Below, piece by piece: positions 62,515 to 64,000 of a stretch of DNA of 64,000 nucleotides. The notes beneath the pieces were generated by a model. It did no database searches and had not been told where the DNA came from. It saw only the letters and a list, made by a program, of their open reading frames with translations. The stretch spans positions 45,465 to 109,464 of the forward strand of contig CAZRCI010000017.1 in NCBI GenBank assembly GCA_964598535.1, in the 5' to 3' direction. The DNA is from JALHMI01 sp964598535 (lineage in GTDB: Bacteria; Planctomycetota; Planctomycetia; Pirellulales; PALSA-1355). The stretch's first letter is position 1, and every line of letters starts with the position of its first letter. The position numbers were made by a program, and so were the translations under genes.

Positions 62515-63495
62515 ATGCGCAAGTTCCTCGCTCTCGTTGTTGGTCTTGCGACGGCCGGCGTGGGCTGGCTGTTTACCAACAACTTCAAGATCGAGGGTCT
62601 CGATCAGATCACTTTCACGCCGCGCCAGGAGGCGCCGGCCGAGCCCGGCCAACTTGGTTTGCCCGGCGTGCAGCGTGCCGGCAGCGCCATTCGCGTCGCG
62701 TCGTTCAATATCCAAGTGTTCGGCGAGAGCAAAATGTCGAAGCCCCGCGTCGTGGCGCTGCTGGCCGAGATCGTGCGCCAGTTCGACATCGTCGCCGTGC
62801 AGGAAATTCGTGCGAAGCAGAACATCCTGCCGCAGTTCGTCGACATGGTGAACGCCACGGGCCGGCACTACGACTACGTCATCGGCCCGCGGCTGGGACG
62901 GACCTCGAGCAAGGAACAGTATGCGTTCATCTTCGACACGGCCAGCATCGAAATCGACCGCACGGCGCTCTATACCGTGGCCGATCCCGACGATCTTTTG
63001 CACCGCGAGCCGCTGGTTGGCTGGTTTCGCGTGCGCGGTCCCTCGCCGGACGAAGCGTTCACCTTTTCGCTCGTGAATATCCATACCGATCCGGACGAAA
63101 CCAAGACCGAGCTCGATGCCTTGGCCGACGTGTTTCGCGCGGTGCGCAACGACGGCCGCGGCGAAGACGATGTGATCATCCTCGGTGATCTGAACGTCGA
63201 CGAACGCAAGCTCGGCCGGCTGGGGCAAATTCCAAACATCACCTGGGCCATTACCGGCGTGGCCACCAACACCCGCGGCACTAAGCAGTATGACAACCTT
63301 GTGTTTTCCGAGGTGGCCACGGCCGAGTACACCGGCCGTTGGGGCGTGTTCGACATGATTCGCCAGTTCAATCTGACGACCGAAGAAGCCCTGGAGATTT
63401 CCGACCACTTGCCGGTCTGGGCCGAATTCTCGCTTCGCGAAGGGGGCATCCCCGGCCGCGTCGCCACGCGCCCGTTCAACGCGACCACGCGCTAG
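62515..63495 (+). CDS. Endonuclease/exonuclease/phosphatase (DNase I-like) family protein, membrane-anchored or secreted
   Basis: The 326-residue protein starts with a hydrophobic signal/anchor (FLALVVGLATAGVGWLF). The EEP-fold motifs follow: RVASFNIQVFGES, IVAVQEIR with the metal-binding glutamate, VNIHTDPDE, ILGDLNVDE and SDHLPVWAEF with the catalytic aspartate/histidine. Family members cleave phosphodiester bonds in nucleic acids or lipids. Extracytoplasmic location suggests a nuclease or phospholipid-type substrate. A 92-codon open frame continues directly after its TAG stop. Confidence 0.9.
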   Translation: MRKFLALVVGLATAGVGWLFTNNFKIEGLDQITFTPRQEAPAEPGQLGLPGVQRAGSAIRVASFNIQVFGESKMSKPRVVALLAEIVRQFDIVAVQEIRAKQNILPQFVDMVNATGRHYDYVIGPRLGRTSSKEQYAFIFDTASIEIDRTALYTVADPDDLLHREPLVGWFRVRGPSPDEAFTFSLVNIHTDPDETKTELDALADVFRAVRNDGRGEDDVIILGDLNVDERKLGRLGQIPNITWAITGVATNTRGTKQYDNLVFSEVATAEYTGRWGVFDMIRQFNLTTEEALEISDHLPVWAEFSLREGGIPGRVATRPFNATTR

Positions 63496-63582
63496 GCATT
63501 CTTCCCTCGCGTCGCGAAGTATCTCGCGTTTCGTCTTTCGGCGTTCTTCGTTGCGGCGGGCGCCGCGTTTACGATCGATGCC

Positions 63583-63771
63583 GTGCGCCGCTGCCCGATT
63601 TACTTTCAATTCGACGATGTCTTGACCGTTCGCTATTTGTTTCACGAACGGACCGTTCGTCGAGGAGATGTGGAGGCGATTGGTTATAAGCCCCGTTCGA
63701 CCACGATCGGCGGGGGCACTACGATCCCGCTGACCGCCAACGATGCCCTCGTCGACGAGACGCCGCGTTGA
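63583..63771 (+). CDS. Possible small protein, uncertain
   Basis: A 62-residue frame from a GTG contains a plausible strand-rich segment (CPIYFQFDDVLTVRYLF) and a glycine/threonine patch. It shares frame with the upstream nuclease: the frame is open straight from its TAG stop, and the intervening codons encode a hydrophobic stretch (YLAFRLSAFFVAAGAAF) but no ATG, GTG or TTG start. It could be a real small gene, a remnant or a decayed C-terminal extension. Confidence 0.3.
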   Translation: MRRCPIYFQFDDVLTVRYLFHERTVRRGDVEAIGYKPRSTTIGGGTTIPLTANDALVDETPR

Positions 63772-63820
63772 CCGTAGAATCGCTGCCCAGCGCTCGCGCT
63801 TTCGGTTAGAATCGTGACCT

Positions 63821-64000
63821 ATGATGATTCCCACCGCCCGCTTCGAAGAGGCCCTGGCCTACGCCACGCGGCTGCACGCCCAGCAGCGCCGCAAATGCAC
63901 CAACGTGCCGTATATCGCGCACCTGCTCTCGGTCGCGGCGATCGTCCTGGAGAACGGCGGCGACGAGTACGAGGCGATCGCGGCCTTGCTGCACGACGCA
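63821..64000 (+). CDS. HD-domain phosphohydrolase, truncated by window end
   Basis: The first 60 residues are visible, starting at the ATG of MMIPTARFEEALAYATRL. HAQQRRKCTNVPYIAHL and EYEAIAALLHDA follow, the first histidine and the HD motif of the RelA/SpoT/MESH1-type HD hydrolase fold. This suggests a (p)ppGpp- or nucleotide-hydrolysing enzyme, but the identifying region is cut off by the window edge. Confidence 0.75.
   Translation, partial: MMIPTARFEEALAYATRLHAQQRRKCTNVPYIAHLLSVAAIVLENGGDEYEAIAALLHDA

Overview
The window looks like a chromosomal segment of a planctomycete, probably of the Pirellulales type. This is inferred from gene content: a Tat-exported DUF1501 protein, a DUF1080 (3-keto-disaccharide hydrolase) protein, two PEP-CTERM proteins, a YTV-like repeat protein, several secreted HEAT, TPR and beta-propeller proteins, a MoxR/DUF58/VWA operon and an LptD-like outer-membrane protein. 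Base composition is GC-rich almost throughout. The one clear AT-rich stretch lies around 38.9-39.4 kb. No rRNA, tRNA, CRISPR array, complete insertion sequence or prophage was recognised. Most of the window is ordinary chromosomal housekeeping and envelope genes.

Layout. 0-6 kb: end of pyrK, rpsT with its terminator, a TPR protein, a CobA-HemD fusion, and two poorly characterised genes. 6-10 kb: a class V aminotransferase, then divergent secreted DUF1080 and sialate O-acetylesterase genes, probably for glycan use. 10-14.3 kb: a tight four-gene set with a divergent prepilin peptidase, a beta-CASP nuclease, a LOG-family protein and a FolM-like SDR. 14.7-25 kb: a CHAD protein, a transglutaminase-like protein, an SDR, an ABC ATPase/FtsX permease/HlyD adaptor operon, DUF1501 and DUF456. 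25-36 kb: an SDR, phosphofructokinase, a gene-poor 0.87 kb gap, a CNNM-type membrane protein, a DJ-1/PfpI protein, YceH, a UbiD decarboxylase, leucyl aminopeptidase and a LarA-like enzyme. 36-42.5 kb: a TolB-like propeller, a cytochrome P450, two convergent PEP-CTERM proteins and an alpha/beta hydrolase. 42.5-46.5 kb: a large LptD-like gene and a small membrane-anchored gene. 46.7-53.3 kb: the MoxR/DUF58/VWA/VWA operon. 53.3-64 kb: a lipoate-ligase family protein, HEAT proteins, the YTV-like protein, a BRCT-MerR-TPR protein, a polytopic membrane protein, moaB, a MITE-like element, a secreted EEP-fold phosphodiesterase/nuclease, and the start of an HD-domain gene.

No single undescribed system stands out. 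The points most worth a second look are the 62.2 kb MITE-like element with nested hairpins, the G-free telomere-like leader in front of the LarA-like gene, the palindromic promoter and long AT-rich leader before the first PEP-CTERM gene, the prepilin peptidase that lacks its second catalytic motif, the BRCT-MerR-TPR architecture, and the large near-perfect hairpins scattered between genes. Starts were chosen by signal peptides, family alignment from memory, ribosome-binding sites and gene spacing, and are inferences where stated.
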